Positions 34,053-42,877 of a DNA stretch of 45,973 nucleotides are shown here, in pieces (within the stretch, counting starts at the first letter, position 1; every line of letters starts with the position of its first letter). The notes below the pieces were generated by a model. That model did no database searches. It was not told the DNA's origin and saw only the letters and a program-made list of their open reading frames with translations. Position numbers and translations under genes: made by a program. This stretch comes from an uncultured Anaerolineae bacterium (GTDB lineage: Bacteria; Chloroflexota; Anaerolineae; Anaerolineales; Villigracilaceae): the NCBI GenBank assembly GCA_903822545.1, contig CAIJPN010000004.1, forward strand, positions 1 through 45,973, in the 5' to 3' direction.

Positions 34053-35255
34053 CTATTTATTCAATTGGGCGCGGACAGTTTCAGCCACAGCTAAAATGGC
34101 ACGCCCGACAGGTTGGGTTTTGTTGTCGATCATGAATGGAATCCCTCGATTTACTGCTGGAACAACAATACGCTCATCAAATGGAACTACGCCCACTATC
34201 GGCTGCTTCAAGTTCTCACCCACCCTTTCCGGAGCAATCGAGATACGCTTGTCGTAACGATTCATAACAAAACAAATCCGGTCTTTCGGGACTCCAATGG
34301 TAGTAAGTAAATCAAGGAACAGGCGCACATTCTTAATTGATGGAATATCCTGTGTGACCAACAAAACTACAATATCCGCTGTATCCAATGCCGCCAAAGT
34401 AATATCGTTCAACATGCTGGATGTATCAATCACCACATAAGCATACAATCGACGAAAATAATTTACCAGCTTTGAAAAGCTATCGCCAGATACTTGCTCA
34501 GCATGTTCAGGTTTGCTTGGAGCTGCAAGGATGTGCACCCCTGTAGCAGCATGCCTGATAACCACACTTTCTACCACCTCGGGTTCAAGTTCATCTGCTC
34601 TGGGAGCAAGGTCCAAGATATTATTTTTCCCTTGCTCATTCATAAAGATCGCAACATCCCCAAATTGAAGATTGCCATCCAGTAAAGCAACCCGCGTATC
34701 AGCATTATTCAAAGCAATCGCCAGGTTAACAGCTACGGTGGTAGTACCAACTCCTCCTTTTGGGCTGTAAACCATGATAACTTTCCCATTCTGCAAATTT
34801 AGCTTAGAACTCTGCTGAACAGGTGCAGCCACAGGCGTTACAGGTGCAGCCACAACAACTTTCGAGCGCTCAAATCGAGCCATCTCGCCAGCGCGCTGAA
34901 CAGCAGAAATCAAATCATCTGCCATGGGAGGCTTGGTCAGGAAATCTCTTGCGCCAGCCAGCATGGCTCGACGCATATATCCTGGATCACTTTGAACAGA
35001 CAAAATCACGATTTGGGCTGCCGGATCGTTTTTCCGGATTGTCTCGGTCGCAGTAATTCCATCCATATCTGGCATGTTGATGTCCATCAAAACAACGTCC
35101 GGTTTTAACTCAGTTGTCAACTGGACAGCTTCACGGCCAGAACGCGCAGCACCGACTACCTCAATTTCGGGTTCAAATTGAAGCAACTTCCGAACATTTT
35201 CACGGGTTTCAGCAATATCGTCTACTATCAAAACACGAATTTTATCCGCAGCCAT
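34053..35255 (-). CDS. cpaE: CpaE/TadZ-like pilus localisation ATPase with receiver domain
   Basis: 400 residues from the ATG at 35255, chosen because GGAG lies 9 nt before it. A TTG at 35270 is less likely. The N-terminal receiver domain (about 5-120) keeps all phosphorylation residues: the D-D pair in VLIVDDIAET, the acceptor in VVLMDINMPD, and the lysine in FLTKPP. After a Val/Ala/Pro linker comes a ParA/MinD-type ATPase (about 145-400) with deviant Walker A PKGGVGTTTVAVNLA and VVIDTSSML. CpaE/TadZ sets where the pilus is built. In several known members the receiver is degenerate, so the intact acceptor here is notable. The nearby two-component system could in principle phosphorylate it. 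Confidence 0.9.
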   Translation of the reverse strand: MAADKIRVLIVDDIAETRENVRKLLQFEPEIEVVGAARSGREAVQLTTELKPDVVLMDINMPDMDGITATETIRKNDPAAQIVILSVQSDPGYMRRAMLAGARDFLTKPPMADDLISAVQRAGEMARFERSKVVVAAPVTPVAAPVQQSSKLNLQNGKVIMVYSPKGGVGTTTVAVNLAIALNNADTRVALLDGNLQFGDVAIFMNEQGKNNILDLAPRADELEPEVVESVVIRHAATGVHILAAPSKPEHAEQVSGDSFSKLVNYFRRLYAYVVIDTSSMLNDITLAALDTADIVVLLVTQDIPSIKNVRLFLDLLTTIGVPKDRICFVMNRYDKRISIAPERVGENLKQPIVGVVPFDERIVVPAVNRGIPFMIDNKTQPVGRAILAVAETVRAQLNK

Positions 35256-35301
35256 CTTTTGAAGCTCCAAAGGATTATGGTACTCAGATTACATAAAATA
35301 C

Positions 35302-36402
35302 TTATTGGGGAGGAACAGCAACAGAATCGTTCGGTAATCGAGGATCAAGAGGAGCATCGATACGAGGATTTAGAGCATAAGGCAACTTGGCGGGCACCGG
35401 AATAGCATACTGGCTCAATAAATATTGCAAAGTAGCCGCCTCTGTTTCCACACGAGTACCATCATCCGGCGGGCGCAAAGTAAGGGTCAGTTTCGCATTG
35501 CTATAAATCAAATACGCCAGGGTAACAGCATCTTGAGGAGGCACAATCAGGGTTATCAAATCCGGGCGACCAGGGGCAGCATTAACCACTGGTTGTCCTG
35601 GTTGGGGCGTGGGCACAGTAGTTGGAGTAGCTTGGGGAGCTAATTCTGCTGTTGCCTGAGTCTCTTCTTCTTCTTCTGCAAGCTTAAAATCACCGATCTT
35701 CAAAACCTGAATGTTTTGCAAAATCATCTGGGAAACAAGACGAGGCCGCTGAACCTCATTAGGTAGCACATAAAATGCCTGATTGAGAGTTGGATCCAGT
35801 TCGGTGCGACCTTGAACGCCACCTGGAACAACACTTGTCGTTAGCACTGGCAATTGTTCGGGCAGAAAACCGGTGCCGGTAATCACTGCGGTGATATTTG
35901 GCAATGTGGACTGGAACGAGGGATCAACATCCACAAATGTTGTTGTTGCAATCACGTCAACATGGTCACCATCACGAATGGCATAAGCAACCGCCGATAA
36001 ACGTGAAATGGGGATAGAGATCGCGGTCAACCCCGCCGGAATAACCTTTGCAGCCTCAGAACCAGGCTGAAGAATACCAGGCCGTTCAGAGAGCATTTCG
36101 CGTGTAATCGGCATCCCTTGCGCTATGGGGTATTTTGCATACATACCAACCAATTCATCTGGGCTTTGAATCAATTGATCATTCAACTGATCAGCCGGAA
36201 AAGGCATTGAAGATAAAGCCTCTACCGTAATCTGGCTATCCCTTGGGATTGGCTGCCCAGCGATCACAATTGTAATTGGGGGCGGTGTTGGTGTGGGAGT
36301 AGAACCAGCAAGGAAATTACCCCTGAGAAAGAAGAATGCCCCTGCACCCAATACAATGATAACGAGCAGGAACAGTAACAAAATGCGGCTACCACGTCTC
36401 AT
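35302..36402 (-). CDS. cpaB: Pilus assembly protein CpaB/RcpC (SAF domain)
   Basis: 366 residues. A single N-terminal helix (ILLLFLLVIIVLGAGAFFFL) anchors it, then a Thr/Pro-rich stretch. The SAF domain follows: ITIVIAGQPIPRDSQITVEA, YPIAQGMPITREMLSE and GLTAISIPISRLSAVAYAI with GDHVDVIATT. Low-complexity acidic and Pro/Thr linkers (about 225-265) lie before the second part, LITLIVPPQDAVTLAYLIYS. CpaB/RcpC is linked to the Tad secretin or outer channel and may bind cell-wall glycans. In a lineage with an unusual envelope its partner may differ. CAGGAGGATTCT precedes the ATG. It is first of the cpaB-to-comF gene run and sits below the flp terminator. Confidence 0.88.
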   Translation of the reverse strand: MRRGSRILLLFLLVIIVLGAGAFFFLRGNFLAGSTPTPTPPPITIVIAGQPIPRDSQITVEALSSMPFPADQLNDQLIQSPDELVGMYAKYPIAQGMPITREMLSERPGILQPGSEAAKVIPAGLTAISIPISRLSAVAYAIRDGDHVDVIATTTFVDVDPSFQSTLPNITAVITGTGFLPEQLPVLTTSVVPGGVQGRTELDPTLNQAFYVLPNEVQRPRLVSQMILQNIQVLKIGDFKLAEEEEETQATAELAPQATPTTVPTPQPGQPVVNAAPGRPDLITLIVPPQDAVTLAYLIYSNAKLTLTLRPPDDGTRVETEAATLQYLLSQYAIPVPAKLPYALNPRIDAPLDPRLPNDSVAVPPQ

Positions 36403-36438
36403 AGAATCCTCCTGAACAAATTCATTTCTATAATAGTG

Positions 36439-36444
36439 ATTATA
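36439..36444 (-). promoter_or_regulatory. Possible -10 box for the cpaB operon
   Basis: TATAAT on the minus strand, preceded by TG, between the flp terminator and cpaB, about 36 nt before the cpaB ATG. The -35 region at normal spacing is poor. If real, the assembly genes are transcribed separately from the pilin. Confidence 0.4.
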
Positions 36445-36489
36445 CAGTAAAAAACAAAAAGTTTATACTTGCACCTGCATATGAAAATC

Positions 36490-36521
36490 AAAAAGTGGCA
36501 TCTAGTTAGATGCCACTTTTT
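36490..36521. terminator. Rho-independent terminator after flp
   Basis: AAAAAGTGGCATCT (36490-36503) and AGATGCCACTTTTT (36508-36521) form a perfect 14-bp stem with a 4-base loop, ending in a T-run on the minus strand. It lies 18 bp after the flp stop, so most pilin transcripts should stop here. Confidence 0.9.
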
Positions 36522-36539
36522 GATTAACAAAAACCAATC

Positions 36540-36686
36540 TTACAGCTTGGTATTGATGGTGCCGAAAATTCCATTGACGGTGGTGCCAAGCAGGCCAACG
36601 GCCACAATAACAAGAATAGCGATGAATACGAGGATCAATGCGTATTCGACCAAGCCCTGACCCTTTTCCTTAAGAGAGAACAACAT
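36540..36686 (-). CDS. flp: Flp-type pilin
   Basis: 48 residues. A short charged leader (MLFSLKEKG) precedes the prepilin processing region G-Q-G-L-V-E-Y-A-L-I-L-V, with the conserved Glu and Tyr of Flp pilins, then a hydrophobic helix (LVFIAILVIVAVGLLGTTV) and a short tail ending NTKL. The prepilin peptidase should cut after the glycine. It is the major pilus subunit assembled by the TadA-TadB-TadC machine encoded downstream. A very strong ribosome-binding site (AAAGGAGGTG), a consensus promoter and a strong terminator give it a private, high-level transcript. Confidence 0.92.
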   Translation of the reverse strand: MLFSLKEKGQGLVEYALILVFIAILVIVAVGLLGTTVNGIFGTINTKL

Positions 36687-36739
36687 GAGAATTCACCTCC
36701 TTTCTGTTCGCGGATTCTCCATAATCTGGAGTTATCTAG

Positions 36740-36768
36740 ATTATATAACCAGGCTATAAAAATTACAA
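36740..36768 (-). promoter_or_regulatory. Sigma-70-type promoter of flp
   Basis: On the minus strand, TTGTAA (-35, 36763-36768) and a perfect TATAAT (-10, 36740-36745) are separated by 17 bp. The transcript would have a leader of about 45-50 nt before the pilin ATG. Confidence 0.8.
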
Positions 36769-36820
36769 GTGGTTATATTTACAAATATGATAGCAACAAA
36801 AGGCCGCAAACTGCGGAATC

Positions 36821-37867
36821 TTATTGCTTTACAGCAGGGACAGCAAAGGAAATGCGAGTGCCCTTGCCAATCACGCTATCCAGTTCAAAATTGCCCCCCA
36901 CCATTTCAACACGATCGCGAATCAGGTTTAGGCCCAGGCTATTTTTCTGAGCCAGGATTTCGGGGGCAAAGCCTTTGCCGTTATCATCGACAGAAACTTT
37001 TACCATGCTTTCTCCAAAATCAACGAGAACTTTTACGAGGTTAGCCTGGCTATGACGAGATGCGTTTCCAAGCAATTCTTGAAGGGCTCGGAAAACCAAA
37101 ACTTCAATGTAAGATTCCAGGCGGCGCTCCTGTCCTGTGATGTTGATGTTGACATCCAGCCCGGTTTGTTCTTTGAACGTGTCAGCGTAGCGCTTGATGG
37201 TGGGAGCAAGCCCAAGATCGTCGAGCATCATGGGGCGCAGTTCAAAGATAAAGTTGCGTACTTTTTGAAGGGTGCCCATGGCAGCAGCTTTCAGGTTAGC
37301 AAGTTCTTCCCGGGCGCGGGTTACATCGACATCCATTAAACGGGAGGCGATTTCGGTTTGTAGGATGAAGTTGGAAAGCGCCTGTGCCGGACCATCGTGC
37401 ATCAGCCTCGATAATCTCTGACGTTCGGATTCTTGAGCCTGGATAACCATTTCCATGTTGGATTTTTCGTTTTTCGGTGCGGGGCCCGTTCCAGCCGCAA
37501 CAACTTGCGGTTGGTAATCCAGCGCGGTAACGAGTTTTTCTAGCACAGATTTATGCTGGCTGAGGTGGTTCCGATCATTTTGTAGTTTTTCCAGTTGCCC
37601 ACGCATGACAAGCAAGCGCTGCTGGGCATCCAGGGCTGAGTCATAGGCCATTCTAATTTCTTGGGCGCTGGCAGAACCCTGGGACTGCACTTGTTGTAAA
37701 TGCGTGGTGATGGCAGCATTGCGCTGGGTAAGTTTGCTGACTTCAACCTGGCTCTGGTCGATCATGAGTGTCACTTCTCTCAAGGAGCGAGTGGCTTCTT
37801 CCAGGTCGGTTTTGATATCTTTCCGGGCATCTTCCAGCGGGTTGGCCTGTTCATCCACGAATACCAT
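36821..37867 (-). CDS. DegS-like sensor histidine kinase (HisKA_3)
   Basis: 348 residues from the ATG at 37867 (CAGGAG before it). A longer frame to 38155 only overlaps the regulator gene. No membrane helix is present. The first 130 or so residues are a coiled coil (ATRSLREVTLMIDQSQVEVS and following). HisKA_3 has its histidine in RQRLSRLMHDGPAQALSNFI, with FELRPMMLDDLGLAPTIKRY after it. The ATPase shows ALQELLGNASRHSQ, DDNGKGF and SLGLNLIRDRVEMVGG. It is cytoplasmic, like DegS, so it senses an internal or protein-borne signal. It follows its NarL-type regulator gene by 5 bp and precedes the flp promoter, so it probably controls the pilus genes. Confidence 0.9.
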   Translation of the reverse strand: MVFVDEQANPLEDARKDIKTDLEEATRSLREVTLMIDQSQVEVSKLTQRNAAITTHLQQVQSQGSASAQEIRMAYDSALDAQQRLLVMRGQLEKLQNDRNHLSQHKSVLEKLVTALDYQPQVVAAGTGPAPKNEKSNMEMVIQAQESERQRLSRLMHDGPAQALSNFILQTEIASRLMDVDVTRAREELANLKAAAMGTLQKVRNFIFELRPMMLDDLGLAPTIKRYADTFKEQTGLDVNINITGQERRLESYIEVLVFRALQELLGNASRHSQANLVKVLVDFGESMVKVSVDDNGKGFAPEILAQKNSLGLNLIRDRVEMVGGNFELDSVIGKGTRISFAVPAVKQ

Positions 37868-37872
37868 ATTAA

Positions 37873-38571
37873 CTACTCCTGAGTGATGATTTCCTGGTTT
37901 AGTTTCACCCAGCCGCGTTTGAGGGCGTATACAACCGCTTGTGTGCGATCTTCTACCCCAAATTTTCGCAGGATGGATGTGATGTGGTTTTTTACAGTCT
38001 GGTGACTGATCCCTAGCAGGGAGGCAATTTCTTTGTTGCTCATGCCGCTGACAATACAACTGAGAACTTCCATCTCTCGGCTGGAAAGCGGGTGGAATGG
38101 GCTGCCTGGCTCGCTGTATGAGCGCCGGGCGGACTCCAGCTGGCGTTCCATCCACTTTTTAAACTCAGCGAGTATCATGGGTTGTCCGCCCATAACGTAA
38201 TTCCCAATGGATACCTGGCGGATGGCTTCGCACAAATCTTCAGGTTGGATATCTTTGGTGCAGTAGGCTGATGCACCAGCAATAGCCGCATGGAGTTGTT
38301 GTTCTATGTCATCGTATGCTGTCAGGAGGATAACCCGTGTAGGGAGTTTTTCAACGGTAACTTCGTGGGTAACTTGCTGCCCATTTATGCCGGGTAAATT
38401 GACATCTACTATGGCTATTTTGGGGGCGGCCCGGCGGATTAATTCCAGCCCATCTTCACCGTTTGATGATTGGCCGATCACTTTAAAATCATCTTCTATC
38501 GATAAGGTATCTACTATCCCTTGTCGAAAGAGAGGATGGTCGTCGATTACTACAAGTGTGATATCGCTCAT
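37873..38571 (-). CDS. NarL/FixJ-family response regulator
   Basis: 232 residues. The receiver (about 1-120) has the D-D pair in LVVIDDHPLF, the acceptor in IAIVDVNLPG (about residue 55), T in VILLTAYDD and K in YCTKDIQ. The output domain (about 165-225) is a LuxR-type helix-turn-helix with LSSREMEVLSCIVSGMSNKE and ISHQTVKNHITSILRKFGV. It should bind DNA as a dimer once phosphorylated by the DegS-like kinase encoded 5 bp downstream. Its target is not shown by the sequence. The adjacent pilin and Tad genes are the obvious candidates. Confidence 0.93.
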   Translation of the reverse strand: MSDITLVVIDDHPLFRQGIVDTLSIEDDFKVIGQSSNGEDGLELIRRAAPKIAIVDVNLPGINGQQVTHEVTVEKLPTRVILLTAYDDIEQQLHAAIAGASAYCTKDIQPEDLCEAIRQVSIGNYVMGGQPMILAEFKKWMERQLESARRSYSEPGSPFHPLSSREMEVLSCIVSGMSNKEIASLLGISHQTVKNHITSILRKFGVEDRTQAVVYALKRGWVKLNQEIITQE

Positions 38572-38654
38572 ATTTTGCTCAATATTTTTGAGTATAGCAC
38601 ATGAAAGTCGGATAATAAAGTTATTACTTCAATGCGATGTGGATATCCCAATGG

Positions 38655-39887
38655 TCAGCGAATTCTGGGTACGGTATCGGCCCAGAGGCGCGGAGGGCGG
38701 GCCACCCACCAACGGATCCAATAGAGGATGATGAAAAAAACCACAGGTAGGGTCAATAGATTCATCTGCAAACTGCCACCAGGCTGGTATGAGATCAGCC
38801 AGAGGCCTGCCCAAACCAGGAGAAGCAGGATGATGGCCAGCCAGCGTCCAAAAGTCTGCCAGCGTTGTTCCATGACGGAGATGATCAGGATGAAGGCTGG
38901 CAGGTATATTCCCTGGTTTTCAGGCGAAACCGGCAAGCCGAGCAACGGGGTGGCGACAAGGGTTAATGAAATTGTCCAGTAAAGCCAGTAGATGTGCCGG
39001 TTGCGAACTGCGTACCACTCTAACAAAACAACGGCGCCGATAATGCCGATGACAAGTTGGGCAAGCCGGTTGCCCAGGGCCGGGAACCAGGCGGCGAAAA
39101 CGAGCGGCAGGCTGGGCTGGGCTGTGTTTGTTAAGTTTTGGTAGGCTGCGCGCACAAATTGGAGTGGCCAGGCTGGCAAAACAACCAGCGCTGAAATGGC
39201 CAAAAAGATGAAGAGCATTGTGAAGCCTGTCAGAATGCGCCAACGCCGGGCCGATGCGGCCCAAAAGAGTACCAGCAGGATGACAAGGCCAAAGGCTTCT
39301 ATATTCAAAGCGGCCAGGAGCAGCAGTGCTCCGGCCAGTTCATCCAGGTCAACTTCGGCGGCGCGTAAGGCGCTTAGCAGGATGAGCATCTGGATGGGGA
39401 GGGCGCTGGCACGCTGGAAGGCAATGGCTCCTGGCAGCCAGCTGTAGGAAAAGATTACCAGGAGGATGAGGTAGAGCCAGCCCGGTCGCCATTTGCTGAG
39501 TTGCAGGGATAAAAAGAGGGTGCCGGCAGTGCTGGCTTGCAGGAAAATCATCCACAGGGCCAGGGCAGCGCGGCGATCTGTGATGGAGGCGATTGGGATG
39601 TTGAGCAGGATGAAGTAGAGTGGTTCGGCGTAGCGATATTGCTCTTCGCCGGGGCGGGCGGCGCGATTGTAGATTTCGCGCTGGACATCCAGGGTGTTGA
39701 TGTCGCTGTAGGGCGAAATTCCTTGTACGATAAAATTTCGGGTGCTTTTCCAGCCGAGTATGAATTTTTCTCCACCCTGGAAGGCTCGAACCAGGTTCAT
39801 GTTGGCCCAAAACAAGCCGCCCAGCACGGCTACGGCAAAGAAAAAGGTAAATAGCGCGAGTGAAAAAAGCCGGGCGTTTTGTCGCAT
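38655..39887 (-). CDS. Polytopic membrane protein, GT87/DUF2029-like glycosyltransferase
   Basis: 410 residues with about ten hydrophobic segments. After helix 1 a periplasmic loop contains WKSTRNFIVQGISPYSDINT, whose position and S-P-Y pattern match the first loop of GT-C type mannosyltransferases of the DUF2029/GT87 family. RYAEPLYFILLNIP follows before helix 2. Such enzymes transfer sugars from polyprenyl-phosphate donors outside the membrane. The predicted catalytic acid is not certain. It heads towards a methyltransferase/AsnB/GT-C cluster on the same strand, but a 330-bp gap separates them. A clear ribosome-binding site is missing. Confidence 0.7.
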   Translation of the reverse strand: MRQNARLFSLALFTFFFAVAVLGGLFWANMNLVRAFQGGEKFILGWKSTRNFIVQGISPYSDINTLDVQREIYNRAARPGEEQYRYAEPLYFILLNIPIASITDRRAALALWMIFLQASTAGTLFLSLQLSKWRPGWLYLILLVIFSYSWLPGAIAFQRASALPIQMLILLSALRAAEVDLDELAGALLLLAALNIEAFGLVILLVLFWAASARRWRILTGFTMLFIFLAISALVVLPAWPLQFVRAAYQNLTNTAQPSLPLVFAAWFPALGNRLAQLVIGIIGAVVLLEWYAVRNRHIYWLYWTISLTLVATPLLGLPVSPENQGIYLPAFILIISVMEQRWQTFGRWLAIILLLLVWAGLWLISYQPGGSLQMNLLTLPVVFFIILYWIRWWVARPPRLWADTVPRIR

Positions 39888-40217
39888 GGAATTATTTTAC
39901 CAGACCAAGTTTTTATTGGGCTGTATTTTGAAAATGATGGTTGTTTCTAGAAAATTTAATGCTCACCCGCTGTTGGCCAAATGCGAATGCGAGCCGATAT
40001 CACCGATAAGCAGTGTCCGAGGCAGGCGTGATGAATGCGTTCTCACTTACCGGGCAACGCTGTTCGTTGGAGATTACTTCAGAGTGTGGTATTTTTTTAT
40101 TTTTTGGATGGGATTTTGGATTTTTGAACCTTGAAAACAAATTCTATTTCTTCAAAGCCACCAAACCAGTAGCACCAGATCCGCGAGCACAACCAGGGAG
40201 ACAAAATTAGAAGATAA
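39888..40217. other. 330-bp gap with no recognisable gene
   Basis: Reading all six frames gives only short, non-protein-like frames. There is an AT-rich stretch near 40090-40150 (TTTTTTTATTTTTTGGATGGG...), which may be a degenerate terminator or promoter zone. The more GC-rich part (about 39960-40070) resembles former coding sequence, but no family could be named. No hairpin terminator was found. Confidence 0.3.
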
Positions 40218-40961
40218 TCAAGCAGGTTTACAACAAACACATAAAATTGAGACACCAAAAGGGAAATTAATGTGACGCAATAAGATTAATTCAGATCGAA
40301 AAATGGCATAAAGAAAATCATTCATCCAAATAGGATTCATTTGACTTTCGGATGTGATTTTAAAGAATCGCCGGAAATTTTTCAACACCAAACGTCCAGC
40401 CCAGATAGCCGGAAACATAAATGTGTTGGCATAGGTGATTTTTTGGATATCAAAACCGGCATGCTGGACTTTAGTGCTTAATTCATTAGCAGTATAACGA
40501 CGAACATGGTGACTAATTTCATCCTGAAAACTCCAAAGAAACTGATATGCAGGAACAAATATGACCAACATGCCCCCCGGTTTTAAAACACGGAAGATTT
40601 CGCGCAAAGTTTGCTCATCATCCTGCATGTGTTCAAGAATATCGAGAGTGAGAATGACATCAAAACTGGCAAGGCTCAGAGGAAGGTGATAAGCATTTCC
40701 GCAAATTAAATTAGTCAGGTTTCTGGCGCGGCAATAGCCCAATGCATCAGCAGAAAAATCAAAGCCAGTGATATTTTTGTAGCCGAGTTTATTCAAGTAG
40801 GCAACATTGAATCCAGTACCACAGCCAATATCCATAACACGAGCATTAGTATTCACTCGAAGAATTCTCTGCACCCAATCAAAGATAATTTCTCGGCGAG
40901 CTTTATACCACCAATGAGTCGCTTCTACCTGTTGAATATTATCGTAAAGGTTTTTTTCCAT
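40218..40961 (-). CDS. Class I SAM-dependent methyltransferase
   Basis: 247 residues from the ATG at 40961, two bases after the asnB stop. An upstream in-frame start at 41015 would lie inside asnB. The start EKNLYDNIQQVEATHWWYKA is common in methyltransferases of polysaccharide clusters. The SAM-binding motif I is RVMDIGCGTGFNVAYL, with the acidic end of strand 2 in ITGFDFSADA, motif II-like SFDVILTLDILEHM, and a post-motif LREIFRVLKPGGMLVIFVP. The C-terminal part has a hydrophobic segment typical of these sugar- or lipid-methylating relatives. It is probably co-translated with asnB. Substrate unknown. Confidence 0.85.
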   Translation of the reverse strand: MEKNLYDNIQQVEATHWWYKARREIIFDWVQRILRVNTNARVMDIGCGTGFNVAYLNKLGYKNITGFDFSADALGYCRARNLTNLICGNAYHLPLSLASFDVILTLDILEHMQDDEQTLREIFRVLKPGGMLVIFVPAYQFLWSFQDEISHHVRRYTANELSTKVQHAGFDIQKITYANTFMFPAIWAGRLVLKNFRRFFKITSESQMNPIWMNDFLYAIFRSELILLRHINFPFGVSILCVCCKPA

Positions 40962-40963
40962 GG

Positions 40964-42862
40964 TTATCTCTGAATATAATGGTTGTACCACATCTGAAAC
41001 ATGAGTAATGTCCATAATGGTTTGCGATTATCTTTTTTGTGTGAAAAATGATCATCCAACAGGCCTTTGATGTAAGCGTAATTGAACAGTCCCTGCCGGG
41101 TGACGAATGTTTCGGAAAGCATATCGAGCAGCAGGTTTTTCAGGTCGCCTGTCAGCCAGTAGGCAACCGGCATGTTGAAACCTTTTTTGGAGCGTTGGAT
41201 GATTTCTTGAGGCAGGCGGCCACGCATGGCTTTTTTAAAGATGAATTTCCCGGTCAGGCCTTTGAGTTTTAAATCAAAAGGTAGGGCATTGGCAAAGCGG
41301 ACAACTTCGCGGTTGAGCAAGGGCACGCGCACTTCCAAAGAGTTCGCCATGCTGGCGCGGTCTACTTTGTAAAGGATGTCACCTTCGAGGTAGGTGCGCA
41401 GATCATTGTAGAGGATGCGGTTGTAGGGCTCTTCGGCATCGCTGGAGCGGGCGTGGTCAAATGACTGGTAGTAGGTTTCGCGCAAGACTGGTTTGATCCA
41501 GCTTTGCAGGAGCAAATCTTTTTCTTCATCTACAAAAGAGCCCAACCAGCGCTGGTGACGGGTGAGAAGCGGCACTCCACGCCCGCTTAAAAAGCGCCGG
41601 ATGCGAAAGTCGAGGCTGATGTTATCAAATGAAACAGATAACATACCCAGTACGTAAGGGGCCACATGGGCGCGCAGCGTCCAGGGGACGATTCTTTCGT
41701 AATATTCGATCAGGCGGTGGGCAAGCAGGGTTGGATAGCCCGCGAAAAGCTCATCGCCGCCATCGCCACCCAGCACGACTTTGACTTTTTGATGGGCAAA
41801 TTGAGAGAGCAGGAAGGTTGGGATGAAAGATGAATCGGCGAAAGGTTCGTCGAGGATATCCGGGATGCCCTGCACCAGTTCCACGGCTTTTTTGGAGGTC
41901 AGGGTCATTTCGTTATGCTGGGTGCCAAGGTATTTGGATACGATGCGGGCGTAGCGGGCCTCGTCGAAAGAGTTTTCTTCAAAGCCGATGGTGAAGCTTT
42001 CCACTTTTCCAGGGTAGATATCAACCATCATGGCGGCAATCGCGCTCGAGTCGATGCCACCGCTTAGTAGCACGCCCACAGGCACATCACTGACCAGCTC
42101 GCGCTGGACGGCACTGTGCAGGGTGTTGTATAGCCCATCGGCATAGTCATGCCAGTTGACGGGGGGACGGCTTTCGGCCTGGCGAAAGCTCAGGGTGTCG
42201 TAGGTCCGAACCTGGATGCCTCGAGTGCTATACACCAGGATATGTCCGGCGGCCAGGCGGGCAACATTACGCAAGATTGTGCGCGGGGTGGGAACGTATT
42301 CATACGAGAGATATTCATTCAGGGCAATCAGGTCAACATCGCGCTGCACACCCGGGTGGGCCATCACGACCTTCATTTCTGAGCCAAAGACCAGTTGACC
42401 ATCAGGGAGCAGGGTGTAATAGAGCGGTTTAATGCCCATGCGGTCACGGGCCAGGATCAACTCTTTTTTCTGGCTGTCCCAGATGGCAAAAGCGAAGATG
42501 CCGTCCAGGTATTGAACGCAATCGACGCCAAAGTCTTCGTAGAGGTGCAGGATGGTTTCTGTATCAGAGTTGGTGCGGAATTGGTGTCCGCGTTTTTGCA
42601 GGTAGCTTTGCAGGTCGCGGTAGTTGTAGATTTCGCCATTGAAAACGATCCAGCTGGTATCGGTTTCGTTGGAGATTGGCTGGCGGCCCCCGGCAAGGTC
42701 GATGATGGAGAGTCGGCGCGAACCCAGCCCCGCGCGATCATCCAGAAAAATTCCACCTTCATCGGGGCCGCGATGCAGCATGGATTGATTCATGCCCTCC
42801 AGAATGCTGCGCGACAGATTGACTTTTCCATCTACTGCGACAGTACCACAAATTCCACACAT
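40964..42862 (-). CDS. asnB: Asparagine synthetase AsnB-like amidotransferase
   Basis: 632 residues. The N-terminal glutaminase domain begins with Cys2 in MCGICGTVAVDG, the nucleophile that releases ammonia, followed by MLHRGPDEGG and VFNGEIYNYRDL. The synthetase domain has the ATP-pyrophosphatase P-loop GVLLSGGIDSSAIAAM, GGDGGDELFAGYP and YKVDRASMANSLEVRVPLL. The reaction amidates aspartate, or in polysaccharide clusters sometimes a sugar-linked carboxylate. It sits among methyltransferase and glycosyltransferase genes, so a role in modifying a surface polymer is possible. Start: ATG with AAGGCGG 7 nt before it. Confidence 0.93.
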   Translation of the reverse strand: MCGICGTVAVDGKVNLSRSILEGMNQSMLHRGPDEGGIFLDDRAGLGSRRLSIIDLAGGRQPISNETDTSWIVFNGEIYNYRDLQSYLQKRGHQFRTNSDTETILHLYEDFGVDCVQYLDGIFAFAIWDSQKKELILARDRMGIKPLYYTLLPDGQLVFGSEMKVVMAHPGVQRDVDLIALNEYLSYEYVPTPRTILRNVARLAAGHILVYSTRGIQVRTYDTLSFRQAESRPPVNWHDYADGLYNTLHSAVQRELVSDVPVGVLLSGGIDSSAIAAMMVDIYPGKVESFTIGFEENSFDEARYARIVSKYLGTQHNEMTLTSKKAVELVQGIPDILDEPFADSSFIPTFLLSQFAHQKVKVVLGGDGGDELFAGYPTLLAHRLIEYYERIVPWTLRAHVAPYVLGMLSVSFDNISLDFRIRRFLSGRGVPLLTRHQRWLGSFVDEEKDLLLQSWIKPVLRETYYQSFDHARSSDAEEPYNRILYNDLRTYLEGDILYKVDRASMANSLEVRVPLLNREVVRFANALPFDLKLKGLTGKFIFKKAMRGRLPQEIIQRSKKGFNMPVAYWLTGDLKNLLLDMLSETFVTRQGLFNYAYIKGLLDDHFSHKKDNRKPLWTLLMFQMWYNHYIQR

Positions 42863-42877
42863 AGAAACCGCCTTTTC

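Noticed and set aside
37868-38155. N-terminal extension of the DegS-like kinase by 96 codons
   Set aside because: The extension lies wholly over the response-regulator gene in another frame, has no protein-like pattern, and the later ATG has a good ribosome-binding site.
39888-40217. Possible small RNA or small gene in the gap after the GT87-like gene
   Set aside because: No conserved structure, promoter plus terminator pair, or protein-like frame could be recognised by eye.
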